Notes: generated by a model from the sequence alone, not told the origin. DNA of 64,000 nt from an uncultured Oscillospiraceae bacterium (GCA_910583885.1 CAJUAC010000004.1:21663-85662), one strand, 5' to 3'; counted from the stretch's first letter, positions 7,971-16,397 are shown. Translations and numbers: made by a program.

Positions 7971-9547
7971 CCGGAGGCCCCGTAGTTGCTGAGTACCCGG
8001 GCGCTGGGGTCGTCCACATCGCAGCCCTCCCATGCCCGGTTGGGCATCCAGAAATCCACCACCATCCCAGCCTGGCCGGGGTAGTGCCGCTCGAAAATCT
8101 CCCGGTAGAGGAGGGACTCCTTGGTGAAGGGCTTGGCGTGGTAGGCGTACTGCTCCGCAGCGGCCTCCCAGCCGCCGCCATAGGTGCGCTCCGCCAGTGC
8201 CTTCAGGTCGTCCACCAGGCTGTGGCCCACTGCGTCGGAGAAGGCCGCTTTCTCCCGCTGGAGGATGGATTCCGGCAGATAGGTGCCCGCAAAGGCCCTG
8301 CGCAGGAGGTACTTGCCCTGATGATAGACGTTGACCTTCTTGGCCGGGTCAATGCACATGACATACTGCACGAAGTCCAGGTCGCCGAAGGGTACCCGGG
8401 CCTCCAGGCTGTTGGCGGAGATGCAGCGGTCTGCCCGGAGCACGTCGTACATATGCAGCTCCCGGATGCGCTTGACGCTCTCGGCCTGGAAGGCCTCCGG
8501 GGAGGGGGCGAAATCGGTGTACTTGTAGCCGAAGAGCTCGTCGCTGATCTCCCCTGTCAGAAGTACCCGGATATCACTCTGCCGGCGGATAGCCCGGCAG
8601 AGCAGGTACATGCCCATGCTGGCGCGGATGGTGGTGATGTCGTAGGTACCCAGAGTCTCAATCAGTTCCTCCAGGGTGTCCAGCACATCCTGCTCCGTGA
8701 TATAGATCTCATGGTGATTGCTGCCGATGTAGTCCGCCACCTGCCTGGCGTATTTCAGGTCAATGGCGTCGGTGGACATGCCTACGGCGTAGGTCTCAAT
8801 GGGCCGGCCCAGGAGCCGTGCCGCAATGGCGCAGACCAGGGAGCTGTCCAGCCCGCCGGAGAGGAGGAATCCCACCGGCACATCGGCGTCCAGCCGCTTT
8901 TCCACGCCCAAAATCAGCTTCTCATGGATGTTGGCGCAGACCGTATCCAGATCGTCCCGGCAGATCTCGTCCACATGGGCAATATCCCGGTAGCAGATAA
9001 ATTGGCCGTCCTGATAGTAGTGGCCCGGCGGGAAGGGCATGATTCTGTCCGCCAGCCCCCGCAGGTTTTTCGGCTCACTGGCAAAGAGGATATGGCCGCT
9101 GGCGCTGTAGCCGTAGTACAGGGGGCGGATGCCGATGGGGTCCCGGGCGGCGATGAAGCTGTCCGTGGCCGCGTCATAGAGGATGAGGGCAAATTCCGCG
9201 TCCAGCTCCCGGAACATCCCCACGCCCTGTTCCCGCCACAGGGGCAGGAGCAGCTCGCAGTCAGATCCGCTGGCAAATACATACCCCTTGGCCTCCAGCT
9301 CCCTTTTCAGTGTGCGGAACCCGTAGAGCTCCCCGTTGCAGACCACGGCGCTGCCGTCGGGGGAGGTGAAGGGCTGCATCCCCTCGGGATGGACGCCCAT
9401 GATCGCCAGGCGGTGGAAGAGGAGCGTACCGGATGCTGTTTCCAGGGTGCGGCTGTCGTCGGGGCCCCGGCTCTTGGTGGCCGCAAAGCTGCGCAGCAGC
9501 GCAGAGGCTGGGATGTCCTTTGCCGTATAACCCATAATTGCGCACAT
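7964..9547 (-). CDS. asnB: Asparagine synthase (glutamine-hydrolysing), 527 aa
   Basis: Makes asparagine from aspartate, glutamine and ATP. An N-terminal class II amidotransferase domain starts MCAIMGY, so Cys2 becomes the catalytic N-terminal nucleophile; this fixes the start at 9547 rather than an upstream in-frame codon. GGAGGT stands 7-8 nt before it. The C-terminal synthetase domain (about 200-500) has the PP-loop SGGLDSS that binds ATP. The gene is preceded by a T-box leader with an AAC (Asn) specifier. It is followed by glnN, giving a coherent asparagine/glutamine operon. Confidence 0.95.
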   Translation of the reverse strand: MCAIMGYTAKDIPASALLRSFAATKSRGPDDSRTLETASGTLLFHRLAIMGVHPEGMQPFTSPDGSAVVCNGELYGFRTLKRELEAKGYVFASGSDCELLLPLWREQGVGMFRELDAEFALILYDAATDSFIAARDPIGIRPLYYGYSASGHILFASEPKNLRGLADRIMPFPPGHYYQDGQFICYRDIAHVDEICRDDLDTVCANIHEKLILGVEKRLDADVPVGFLLSGGLDSSLVCAIAARLLGRPIETYAVGMSTDAIDLKYARQVADYIGSNHHEIYITEQDVLDTLEELIETLGTYDITTIRASMGMYLLCRAIRRQSDIRVLLTGEISDELFGYKYTDFAPSPEAFQAESVKRIRELHMYDVLRADRCISANSLEARVPFGDLDFVQYVMCIDPAKKVNVYHQGKYLLRRAFAGTYLPESILQREKAAFSDAVGHSLVDDLKALAERTYGGGWEAAAEQYAYHAKPFTKESLLYREIFERHYPGQAGMVVDFWMPNRAWEGCDVDDPSARVLSNYGASGE

Positions 9548-9564
9548 AAAAAGCACCTCCGAAC

Positions 9565-9899
9565 AAACCGGCGTCACTAAAATCAAATTTTAGGACGAAT
9601 CGCCGGAATCCGTGGTGCCACCTAATTTACCGCAAAGCGGTCACTTCAGCTCTAACAAGCCTGTCAGCTGTAACGGGCTGACCCGTCGTCCCTACTTAAG
9701 GTACCCAGCAGCCGGGCGCCGGTTGTCCGAGCAAAGCTCGCTGACGGCCCCGGTTCGTCAAGCGTTACCACCGTTCGGGTTGAGGCTACGGAGTGTTATT
9801 CACAGGGCTTCCGCCGCAGGGTTCCCACTGCCCCCCGCTCACTGCAGGTGTTTTTCCCAGCTACTTCTCTCCATCATTGCCGTTGGCTTTTTGAAATAT
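9565..9899 (-). promoter_or_regulatory. T-box riboswitch (asparagine specifier) for asnB
   Basis: Transcribed leftwards, the leader contains a GGAGAGAAGUAG-like GA motif near its 5' end. A stem I specifier region carries GUGAAUAACACUC, with AAC (Asn) at 9797-9795. The conserved T-box core UUAGGUGGCACCAC lies at 9625-9612. It is followed by a hairpin at 9606-9568 (CCGGCG paired with CGCCGG, with CUAAAAU paired with AUUUUAG inside) just before the asnB ribosome site. This is the classical design in which uncharged tRNA-Asn stabilises an antiterminator. The specifier agrees with the downstream gene. Confidence 0.85.
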
Positions 9900-9905
9900 G
9901 GGAGC

Positions 9906-9934
9906 AGTTTACTCCCTCCCAGCCCGGTTGTCAA
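9906..9934 (-). promoter_or_regulatory. Sigma-A promoter of the asnB-glnN T-box operon
   Basis: On the minus strand TTGACA (9934-9929), a 17-bp spacer and TAAACT (9911-9906) lie directly upstream of the T-box leader. Confidence 0.8.
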
Positions 9935-9959
9935 GCAAAAAAATTTGCAAGCTGGCTGA

Positions 9960-10344
9960 AAAAGCGTCCGTTTTCCAGATTCCGATGCCGGATACCGGCT
10001 GGAACCGCAAAAACGTTTGCACCTCGGGGACAAACCGGTCAAAAGATGGCCTTATTCTGTGCGCACCAGACAGCAAATACAAAGATCTGCACCATCCCCG
10101 CTCCTGCTTTTGTAGGATCCTCTGATCTTTTGCAGCCCGGCCCCTTTGGGCCTGCAGTGCGCCGTTTCAGCGGGGATGCAGGGCAGCCGGGGACCCTCCC
10201 TGCGCCGCCGGGGGATATGGTATATAGAATCTGTAACCGTTTCCCCCTTGCTTTTCTCGCGGATTGGGAGGATAATATTGCCAAATGCTGGAAGGAACTG
10301 CACGCGCCGCCAGGAGATACCCGGCGGCGCAGAAAGGAGCCGCT
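9960..10344. other. Intergenic stretch between the asnB promoter and yifB
   Basis: About 385 bp with no convincing coding sequence on either strand. The only promoter-like element is an extended -10 (TGG-TATATA at 10218-10226) pointing towards yifB, without a clear -35 box. The yifB ribosome site AGAAAGGAG is at the right end. Confidence 0.4.
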
Positions 10345-11862
10345 ATGGTTGCATTGATCCGCTCCCTTGGATTGCAGGGCGTTGCGGGCTACGAGGTCTC
10401 CGTGGAGTGTGCCCTGTCCGGCGGCCTGCCCGCCTTCGATGTGGTAGGCCTGCCCGACGCGGCGGTGAAGGAGTCCCGGGAGCGCGTACGGGCCGCGATC
10501 AAGGCCTGCGGCGCGAAGTTCCCCGTCTCCCGCATCACCGTCAACCTGGCCCCTGCCGCCCTGCGCAAGGAGGGCACGGTCTATGATCTGCCCATCCTCC
10601 TGGGCATCCTGTCCGCCCAGGGGGTGGTGGATCCCCCGCCGCCGGAGGCGGCCTTTGTGGGGGAGCTGTCCCTGACAGGGGCGCTGCGGCCAGTTACCGG
10701 CATCCTGCCCATGGCGATGGCGGCCGCCCGCGCAGGGGTACGGATGCTCTATGTCCCGGCGGAGAACGCCGCCGAGGCAACCCTGGCCCAGGGGGTCGAC
10801 GTGTATCCGGTGGAGCATGTAGGGGCCCTGTTGGATCACCTGCAAGGCCGCCGGGGGATCGCGCCTGCCCCGGCCTGGGCCCCCGAGGGGGGCGGTGAGC
10901 CTGGCCCTGACTTCTGCGAGGTCATGGGTCAGGAGAATGTCAAGCGGGCACTGGAGATTGCCGCCGCCGGCGGGCACAACATTCTCCTCATCGGCGCACC
11001 CGGTGCGGGGAAGTCCATGCTGGCCCGCCGCCTGCCCTCCATCCTCCCGGATATGACCCGCCAGGAGGCCCTGGAGGCCACGGAGATCTGGTCTGTAGCC
11101 GGCATGACTGACCGGCGCAGGCCCCTCCTCCAGCGCCGCCCCTTCCGCAGCCCCCACCATACGGCCTCCGCCGCAGCCCTGGCCGGGGGCGGGGCCTACC
11201 CCAAACCCGGGGAGATCTCCCTGGCCCACAACGGCGTGCTGTTTTTGGACGAGCTCCCGGAGTTCTCCAAGGACGCCCTGGAGATCCTGCGCCAGCCCAT
11301 TGAGGATGGCGAGGTCACGATCACCCGAGCCGCCGGATCCCTGCGCCTGCCCAGCCGTTTTATGCTGGCGGCAGCCATGAACCCCTGCCGCTGCGGCTGG
11401 CGGGGCCATCCATCGGGCCGGTGTACCTGTACCGACGCTATGGTGGAGAGATATGTCAGCCGCATTTCCGGCCCCCTGCTGGACCGGATGGATCTCCATG
11501 TGGAGGTGCCCTCTGTGGAATTTGAGGCCATGCGCCGCCGGGAGACGCCGGAGCCCTCCTCTGCCGTCAAGGCGCGGGTGGATGCGGCCCGGGCCCGCCA
11601 GGGGATCCGCTTTGCGGGGACAGAGGTCTCCTGCAACGCCCAGATGCCCCCCGCCATGGCGGGCCAGTTCTGCGCCCTGGACAGTGGGGGAGAAAAGCTG
11701 CTGGAATCCGCTTTCCGCCGTATGGGGCTCACCGCCCGCAGCCATGACCGGATTTTGCGGGTGGCCCGGACCATCGCCGACCTGGATGGAGAGGACGCCA
11801 TCTCCGCTGGGCATCTGGCGGAGGCTATCCAGTACCGGAATACGGATATCCTCCGCAGATAA
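10345..11862 (+). CDS. comM: YifB/ComM-family Mg-chelatase-like AAA+ ATPase, 505 aa
   Basis: Members of this family (ComM in Vibrio and Haemophilus) are DNA helicases promoting branch migration during natural transformation; the clostridial role is less clear. An N-terminal ChlI/Lon-protease-like fold (about 1-170) precedes the AAA+ Mg-chelatase domain. That domain has Walker A GAPGAGKS, Walker B VLFLDELPEF and a Cys-rich insert NPCRCGWRGHPSGRCTCT. The C-terminal Mg-chelatase domain follows. The start at 10345 is supported by AGAAAGGAG and family-typical MVALIRSLGLQG; an in-frame extension upstream to 10285 is rejected. Monocistronic, with a strong terminator. Confidence 0.93.
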   Translation: MVALIRSLGLQGVAGYEVSVECALSGGLPAFDVVGLPDAAVKESRERVRAAIKACGAKFPVSRITVNLAPAALRKEGTVYDLPILLGILSAQGVVDPPPPEAAFVGELSLTGALRPVTGILPMAMAAARAGVRMLYVPAENAAEATLAQGVDVYPVEHVGALLDHLQGRRGIAPAPAWAPEGGGEPGPDFCEVMGQENVKRALEIAAAGGHNILLIGAPGAGKSMLARRLPSILPDMTRQEALEATEIWSVAGMTDRRRPLLQRRPFRSPHHTASAAALAGGGAYPKPGEISLAHNGVLFLDELPEFSKDALEILRQPIEDGEVTITRAAGSLRLPSRFMLAAAMNPCRCGWRGHPSGRCTCTDAMVERYVSRISGPLLDRMDLHVEVPSVEFEAMRRRETPEPSSAVKARVDAARARQGIRFAGTEVSCNAQMPPAMAGQFCALDSGGEKLLESAFRRMGLTARSHDRILRVARTIADLDGEDAISAGHLAEAIQYRNTDILRR

Positions 11863-11867
11863 GAAGA

Positions 11868-11901
11868 GCCGGCACAGGGATTGTCCCCTGTGCCGGCCTT
11901 T
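11868..11901. terminator. Terminator between yifB and the convergent TauE gene
   Basis: A 12-bp stem (11868-11879 with 11886-11897) followed by CTTTA on the plus strand. It can serve both convergent genes. Confidence 0.8.
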
Positions 11902-11923
11902 AGTGGCTATGGGCTGCGTGCTG

Positions 11924-12700
11924 TCAGGACAGGAAATTGACACCCAGGATCACGACCCCCAGCACCACCAGTACAGCGCCGGTGGCCCGGTTGAGTACGG
12001 CAGGCGTGCTCCTGTTGGCAAAGCGGGCGGCAATCCTGGCCCACAGGAGGGTGGAGAGGATACAGAAGGCCAGCGTCAGCCAGTCCCCCATGCCGCCGAT
12101 CATGAAGTGGCTGACCGAGCCGGTCAGGGCGGTGAAGGACATAATAAACACGCTGGTACCCACGGCAGTTTTCAGCTCATAACCCAGCACGCTGGTCAGG
12201 ATCAGCAGCATCATCATGCCGCCGCCCGCGCCGATAAAGCCGCAGATGAACCCGATCCCTGTCCCGCACAGCGCAGATTGGACAAACCGCTTCTGGAGGG
12301 ATATCCCCTCCATGGCCTCCTTGGTGGTCATAACGGGCTTGACAAGGAACTTCACCCCCAGCAGCAGCGTCATAAACACGGAGAAATTCCCCATTGCCCC
12401 CGCAGGCACCAGGCTGGACACCCAGCTGCCCACCAGGGTGAAGGCCAGCACCGCCGCCATCATCACCAGACCGTTGCGGATATCCAGGTTTTTATTTTTC
12501 CCATAAGTATAGGCGCTCACTGCGCTGGCCAGCACGTCGCTGGCCAGGGCAATGCCCACCGCCTGGTAGGGATCAGTGTGCAGGAAAGTCACCAGCATGG
12601 GTGTGATCACTGCCGCAGCGCTCATCCCAGCGAAGCCGGTGCCCAGCCCGGCGCCGATGCCCGCAATGAAACAGACAGAAAATTGGTACAGAAGCTGCAT
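11924..12700 (-). CDS. TauE/SafE-family sulfite/anion exporter, 258 aa
   Basis: Integral membrane permease of the TauE/SafE (DUF81) family, with about eight hydrophobic segments. The two homologous halves each carry a glycine-rich loop (GIGAGLGTGFAGMSAA and GFICGFIGAGGGMMML). Members move sulfite, sulfoacetate or other small organic anions; the substrate cannot be read from sequence. The start codon follows the stop of the marR gene after 1 bp, so the two are translationally coupled. The MarR protein probably senses the exported compound. Confidence 0.88.
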   Translation of the reverse strand: MQLLYQFSVCFIAGIGAGLGTGFAGMSAAAVITPMLVTFLHTDPYQAVGIALASDVLASAVSAYTYGKNKNLDIRNGLVMMAAVLAFTLVGSWVSSLVPAGAMGNFSVFMTLLLGVKFLVKPVMTTKEAMEGISLQKRFVQSALCGTGIGFICGFIGAGGGMMMLLILTSVLGYELKTAVGTSVFIMSFTALTGSVSHFMIGGMGDWLTLAFCILSTLLWARIAARFANRSTPAVLNRATGAVLVVLGVVILGVNFLS

Positions 12701-12701
12701 G

Positions 12702-13145
12702 TTATCCCCTCTCTTCTGCAGCCAGGGCGGCGTCCACGTTGCCCGCCACCCGGTCCATCAGTCCCATCAGCTGGCGGAAGTCCTCCTCTGTGAACCCGGC
12801 AAACAGCAGCTGCCCATACCGGTGCTGGGCGGCGCGGCCCTCCTCTATGATCGGTGCGGCCTCCCCTGTCAGGTGCAGGTGGATGGTTTTGCGGTTCCCC
12901 TCACGGGTGAACCGCTCCAGCAGGCCCCGCCCCGCCAGGGTATCGACCCCGACAGAGACGTGGGATTTGGCAAGGTGCCGTCTCTCGACAATGTCCCGGG
13001 CTGTGTCATACTCCGGGTTGTTGGCCAGGAACAGGATGATATCCAGCTCCAGCTGGGTCAGCCCATAGCGCTCCAGCAGGGGGGCGCACAGGTTCCCATA
13101 CAGCTTGCGGAGCCCTTGGGAGCGGGTAAATAGGGCGGGCAGCAC
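12702..13145 (-). CDS. MarR-family transcriptional regulator, 147 aa
   Basis: Winged-helix repressor with the usual MarR length. The recognition region is around HLAKSHVSVGVDTLAGRGLL and the wing around TREGNRKTIHLHLT. I place the start at the GTG 13145-13143 because AAAGGAGGTGATCC stands 8 nt upstream; the in-frame ATG at 13190 would lie upstream of the ribosome site, within the promoter. An inverted repeat GTTC-6-GAAC sits between the -10 box and the ribosome site, suggesting autorepression and control of the downstream TauE exporter. Confidence 0.88.
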   Translation of the reverse strand: MLPALFTRSQGLRKLYGNLCAPLLERYGLTQLELDIILFLANNPEYDTARDIVERRHLAKSHVSVGVDTLAGRGLLERFTREGNRKTIHLHLTGEAAPIIEEGRAAQHRYGQLLFAGFTEEDFRQLMGLMDRVAGNVDAALAAEERG

Positions 13146-13164
13146 AGGGATCACCTCCTTTATT

Positions 13165-13178
13165 GTTCGTTTTTGAAC
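13165..13178 (-). promoter_or_regulatory. Probable MarR operator
   Basis: Inverted repeat GTTC-GTTTTT-GAAC lies immediately downstream of the -10 box of the marR promoter, where a bound dimer would block initiation. Assignment to this MarR protein is inferred from position. Confidence 0.5.
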
Positions 13179-13180
13179 GT

Positions 13181-13209
13181 AATATATCACAGCACCGCTG
13201 CCCTGTCAA
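13181..13209 (-). promoter_or_regulatory. Sigma-A promoter of the marR-tauE operon
   Basis: Minus-strand TTGACA (13209-13204), 17-bp spacer, TATATT (13186-13181). Confidence 0.8.
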
Positions 13210-13249
13210 GTTTTTTCTTCTGGTTCCCTACAGAAGCCGCAGCCAGTTC

Positions 13250-13278
13250 TTGCAAAACAGAATCCACCGTGCTAGAAT
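13250..13278 (+). promoter_or_regulatory. Sigma-A promoter of the lipoprotein-rsmI operon
   Basis: TTGCAA (13250-13255), 17-bp spacer, TAGAAT (13273-13278), about 65 bp before the lipoprotein start. Confidence 0.65.
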
Positions 13279-13344
13279 AGGGCGGGCATACGCGAGAAGC
13301 GTCCCTGCCCAAAAAATTTTAAAAATTTGGGAGGAACTGTATCG

Positions 13345-14178
13345 ATGAAGAGATCAACCCGTATCGCGGCCCTGTTGGCCGCCGCCGCTATGGCCCTAGG
13401 CCTGACTGCCTGTTCCGGCGGAGGCGGGGAGAGTGATCCCCTGAAGGCCGCCATGGCCAACATGGATGCGGCGAAAAGTATGGATGCGTGCATGGTAATG
13501 GAGATGGACATGGAGGCTAACGGCGAAAAGCTGGAGAGCGTCACCACCATGGACACCAGCGTGTTTACCGACCCCATGCGCATGAAGGTAGACCTGACGA
13601 TGGATATGGGTGCTTACGGCAGCGTCACCAGCAGCGTCTACGCTGAGGGCGACGGCGGCAGCGGCTACACCATGTATGCCTTTGACGGCGCCAACTGGGC
13701 TTCCCAGGCCGCCACAGAGGAGGATCTGGCGATGTATGACGTCAGCGGCAGCATCGACGGCTACATAGACAGCGTCACTGCTTTCTCCCAGGCCGGCGAG
13801 GAGCAGGTGGACGGCGTGAGCGCCTACAAGTACACCGGCGTGATCTCCGGCGAGGCTATGGAGGAGGTCGTGAAGGAGTCCGGCGCACTGGATTCCCTGG
13901 GCGACCTGGGCCTGGACGAGAGCCAGATGAATGAGATGCTCTCCGGCCTGGGGGACATCAGCGTCACCCTGTGGGTCTCCAAGGACGATCCTTATCCCAT
14001 CCGCTGTGAGATGGACATGACCACGATCATGGATGGTCTGATGCAGAACATGGTGTCCGCCATGGGCGGCGCGGAGTCTGGTGTGACCATGAGCATCCCG
14101 AAGATGCTGTTCACCATCACCTGCTCCAACTTCAACAACGCCACGGACTTCGAGATCCCCGCAGAGGCCAAGGCGTAA
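13345..14178 (+). CDS. DUF6612-like lipoprotein, 277 aa
   Basis: The signal peptide with lipobox LTAC (Cys at about residue 20) predicts a lipid-anchored extracytoplasmic protein. The mature part has alternating beta strands and a Met/Asp-rich stretch. It resembles the DUF6612 / LolA-like lipoproteins of clostridia (motifs around MRMKVDLTMDMGAYG and VDGVSAYKYTG). Function is not established; lipid or envelope binding is the usual guess. The start at 13345 follows GGGAGGAACTGTATCG. The upstream in-frame TTG at 13327 is rejected because it precedes the ribosome site. rsmI follows after 34 bp. Confidence 0.75.
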   Translation: MKRSTRIAALLAAAAMALGLTACSGGGGESDPLKAAMANMDAAKSMDACMVMEMDMEANGEKLESVTTMDTSVFTDPMRMKVDLTMDMGAYGSVTSSVYAEGDGGSGYTMYAFDGANWASQAATEEDLAMYDVSGSIDGYIDSVTAFSQAGEEQVDGVSAYKYTGVISGEAMEEVVKESGALDSLGDLGLDESQMNEMLSGLGDISVTLWVSKDDPYPIRCEMDMTTIMDGLMQNMVSAMGGAESGVTMSIPKMLFTITCSNFNNATDFEIPAEAKA

Positions 14179-14212
14179 CAACAGCCGGAACGCAGAGAAA
14201 GGAGGCGGCGGC

Positions 14213-15046
14213 ATGAGCGGGACGCTCTACCTGGTCGCTACACCCATCGGCAACCTGGGCGATTTCAGCCCCCGGGCCGCCGCCACCTTGGGTGAGGTGG
14301 ATTTCATTGCCGCAGAGGACACCCGGGTGTCCATGAAGCTGCTCAACCACCTGGGGCTGCGCAAGCCACTGGTCAGCTACCACCAGCACAACCGCTTCAC
14401 CGCCGGGCCGGCCATTTTGGAGCGGCTTCTCGCCGGGGAGTCCTGCGCCCTGGTGACGGATGCAGGCACCCCCGCCGTCAGCGACCCGGGGGAGGATCTG
14501 GTCCGGCTGTGCGCAGACAGCGGGGTGGAGGTGATCTCCATCCCCGGCTGCTGTGCCCTGGTGTCCGCCCTGGCGGTCAGCGGCCTGCCCACGGGGAGGT
14601 TTGCCTTTGAGGGCTTCCTCCCCGTCAGCGGGCGGGAGCGGCGGGAGCGCCTGTCGGAGCTGGTGGGCGAGGGGCGGACTACGATCCTGTATGAGGCGCC
14701 CCACCGCCTGCGTGCGACGCTGGACGACCTGCTGGCTGCCCTGGGGGACCGGCCGCTGGCGCTGTGCCGGGAGCTGACCAAGCTCCACGAGGAGACCCGC
14801 CGCACCACCCTCTCCCAGGCGTCGTCCTACTACCGGGAGCACGAGCCCCGGGGGGAGTTTGTGCTGGTGCTGGGCGGCGCGGAGAAGGCTGCGGGCCCCG
14901 CCGTTACCTTGGACGAGGGCGCGGCCATGGTGCTGGCGCGCCGGTCCGCCGGGGAGCGGATGAAGGACGCGGTCCGCCAGGTCGCCGCAGAGACGGGCCT
15001 TGCCCGCAATGAGCTCTACGAGGCGGCCTTGAAGGCTGGGCAGTAG
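14213..15046 (+). CDS. rsmI: 16S rRNA 2'-O-ribose C1402 methyltransferase RsmI, 277 aa
   Basis: SAM-dependent tetrapyrrole-methylase-fold enzyme that methylates the ribose of C1402 in the ribosomal P site. Signature motifs: LYLVATPIGNLGDFSPRA at the N-terminus, IAAEDTR, VTDAGTPAVSDPGEDLV and TILYEAPHRL. Length is normal. AAAGGAGG precedes the ATG. It lies between a lipoprotein gene (34 bp) and a DUF5662 gene (20 bp) on the same strand, so the three form an operon without an obvious functional link. Confidence 0.95.
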   Translation: MSGTLYLVATPIGNLGDFSPRAAATLGEVDFIAAEDTRVSMKLLNHLGLRKPLVSYHQHNRFTAGPAILERLLAGESCALVTDAGTPAVSDPGEDLVRLCADSGVEVISIPGCCALVSALAVSGLPTGRFAFEGFLPVSGRERRERLSELVGEGRTTILYEAPHRLRATLDDLLAALGDRPLALCRELTKLHEETRRTTLSQASSYYREHEPRGEFVLVLGGAEKAAGPAVTLDEGAAMVLARRSAGERMKDAVRQVAAETGLARNELYEAALKAGQ

Positions 15047-15066
15047 CGGAAGGAAAGGGGGAGGCC

Positions 15067-15603
15067 ATGGCAAACTGGTGGGGGCATTTCAAGACGATCA
15101 CTGCCCACAAGGCCCGGGTGATGAAGTACTGCTTCCGCGTGGGGCTGTACCGGCAGGGGCTTGCCCACGACCTGAGCAAATACGGCCCCACGGAGTTCCT
15201 GGTGGGGGCACGGTACTACCAGGGCAACCGCAGCCCCAACGAGGCGGAGCGGCTGGAGAGGGGGTATTCCTCCGCCTGGCTCCACCACAAGGGGCGCAAC
15301 AAGCACCACATGGAGTACTGGATTGACTACGCGCCCGAGCTGGGCTACCGCATGGGCGGCATGGAGATGCCGGTCCGGTATGTGGTGGAGATGTTCTGCG
15401 ACCGGGTGGCGGCCTGCCAAACCTACCAGAAGGGGAACTACACCGATGCCTCCCCGTGGGACTACTACGCCGGGAGCGCGGACCACTATATCATCCACCC
15501 CAAGACCCGGGCCCTCCTGGAGCAGCTCCTGGAGATGCTGCGGGACGAGGGGGAGACGCGGACGCTGGATTACATCCGCCGCGAGGTGCTGAAAAACAGG
15601 TAA
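15067..15603 (+). CDS. DUF5662 family protein, 178 aa
   Basis: Full-length match in character to the DUF5662 family of small soluble proteins common in clostridia and phages. It is rich in His, Tyr and Trp, with the typical LAHDLSKYGPTEF, HHKGRNKHHMEYW and CDRVAA segments. The conserved histidines suggest metal or nucleotide binding, but no activity has been shown. The ribosome site AAGGAAAGGGGGAGG is close. It is the last gene of the lipoprotein-rsmI operon. Confidence 0.8.
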   Translation: MANWWGHFKTITAHKARVMKYCFRVGLYRQGLAHDLSKYGPTEFLVGARYYQGNRSPNEAERLERGYSSAWLHHKGRNKHHMEYWIDYAPELGYRMGGMEMPVRYVVEMFCDRVAACQTYQKGNYTDASPWDYYAGSADHYIIHPKTRALLEQLLEMLRDEGETRTLDYIRREVLKNR

Positions 15604-15666
15604 TCACCAACTGTTTATCTGGCCGTCAGGCTTGATGACCGACCCAACAAGCAAAGGAGATTCTTG

Positions 15667-15705
15667 ATGAAACTGACTACTATGACAACGGAGATTGCGG
15701 CATAA
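15667..15705 (+). CDS. Possible 12-codon ORF ahead of the RNHCP gene
   Basis: ATG preceded by AAAGGAG (15654-15660) opens a 12-residue Thr-rich peptide ending at TAA. It is followed by a perfect 10-bp hairpin (15708-15717 with 15730-15739). It could be a leader peptide or the stump of a disrupted gene; coding is uncertain. Confidence 0.2.
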   Translation: MKLTTMTTEIAA

Positions 15706-15707
15706 CC

Positions 15708-15739
15708 GGGAGGTTTGCTGCATGTCCGACAAACCTCCC
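15708..15739 (+). promoter_or_regulatory. Hairpin in the leader of the RNHCP gene
   Basis: GGGAGGTTTG pairs perfectly with CAAACCTCCC around a 12-nt loop. No direct U-tract follows, so it may be a pause or attenuation structure rather than a terminator. Confidence 0.35.
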
Positions 15740-15776
15740 AGAAGTTTACGATTTTACTTTTAGGAGGCTGCTTCCT

Positions 15777-16205
15777 GTGAATAGGGAAAATAAGAAAAAA
15801 TCATTTGAAAAAGGCTACTACAGGACACATCCATGCACCGATTCATTTGTCTGTAAGGTTTGCGGGCGAACCGTTGTAGCGGGCGGTGCAGGAAGTGAGC
15901 ACCGGAACCACTGCCCCTACTGCCTCTCCAGCCAGCATTTGGATGTCGAGCCCGGCGACCGGGCGGCTGATTGCGGAGGCGCTATGGAACCGATCACTGT
16001 TTGGGTGAGAAAGAATGGCGAGTGGGCTATCATCCACCGCTGTAGAATTTGTGGGACGCTGAGTTCAAACCGTATTGCCGCTGATGACAATCCTATGAAG
16101 CTGATGTCCCTTGCGATGAAGCCCGTTTCTTCACCGCCCTTCCCGTTGGAGCGGATAGAAGAGATGACACGCCTGATGGGTGGAGATGGAGAGTTCAGGT
16201 GGTGA
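15777..16205 (+). CDS. RNHCP-domain zinc-ribbon protein, 142 aa
   Basis: The protein has the RNHCP motif (here HRNHCPYC) and paired cysteines CKVC and CRICG, forming two probable zinc knuckles. It starts at a GTG (15777) with TAGGAGG about 10 nt upstream. Composition is less GC-rich than its neighbours, compatible with recent transfer. RNHCP proteins are uncharacterised and have been proposed to bind nucleic acid. It has no clear operon partners and ends before a strong bidirectional terminator. Confidence 0.75.
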   Translation: MNRENKKKSFEKGYYRTHPCTDSFVCKVCGRTVVAGGAGSEHRNHCPYCLSSQHLDVEPGDRAADCGGAMEPITVWVRKNGEWAIIHRCRICGTLSSNRIAADDNPMKLMSLAMKPVSSPPFPLERIEEMTRLMGGDGEFRW

Positions 16206-16294
16206 GGCAGCATCGTAAGGGCTGACTTGCGATGGAGGGGGAGGCCTGCCCCTGGGCGAAATTCCCTCTTAACCCATACGCAGAAAATAGATTA

Positions 16295-16351
16295 AACAGC
16301 TTTCCACCCGGACCCTCAGCATAGGGGTCCGGGTGGAAAGCTGTTCTTTTG
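16295..16351. terminator. Very strong 21-bp terminator hairpin between convergent genes
   Basis: A 21-bp perfect stem (16295-16315 with 16325-16345) with a 9-nt loop, followed by CTTTTG on the plus strand and UUUAAUCUAUUUU on the minus strand. Probably bidirectional for the RNHCP gene and the subtilisin gene. Confidence 0.85.
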
Positions 16352-16397
16352 CTTCTTTTCCTTGTCCGCAAAGAGAAGAAGGGAAACTATCGTCTGA

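Noticed and set aside
6596..9580. 994-aa plus-strand ORF opposite glnN and asnB
   Set aside because: A shadow of GC-rich codons on the complementary strand; it spans two well-defined genes and shows no domain.
10039..11943. 634-aa minus-strand ORF opposite yifB
   Set aside because: Low-complexity antisense shadow; yifB carries all expected motifs on the plus strand.
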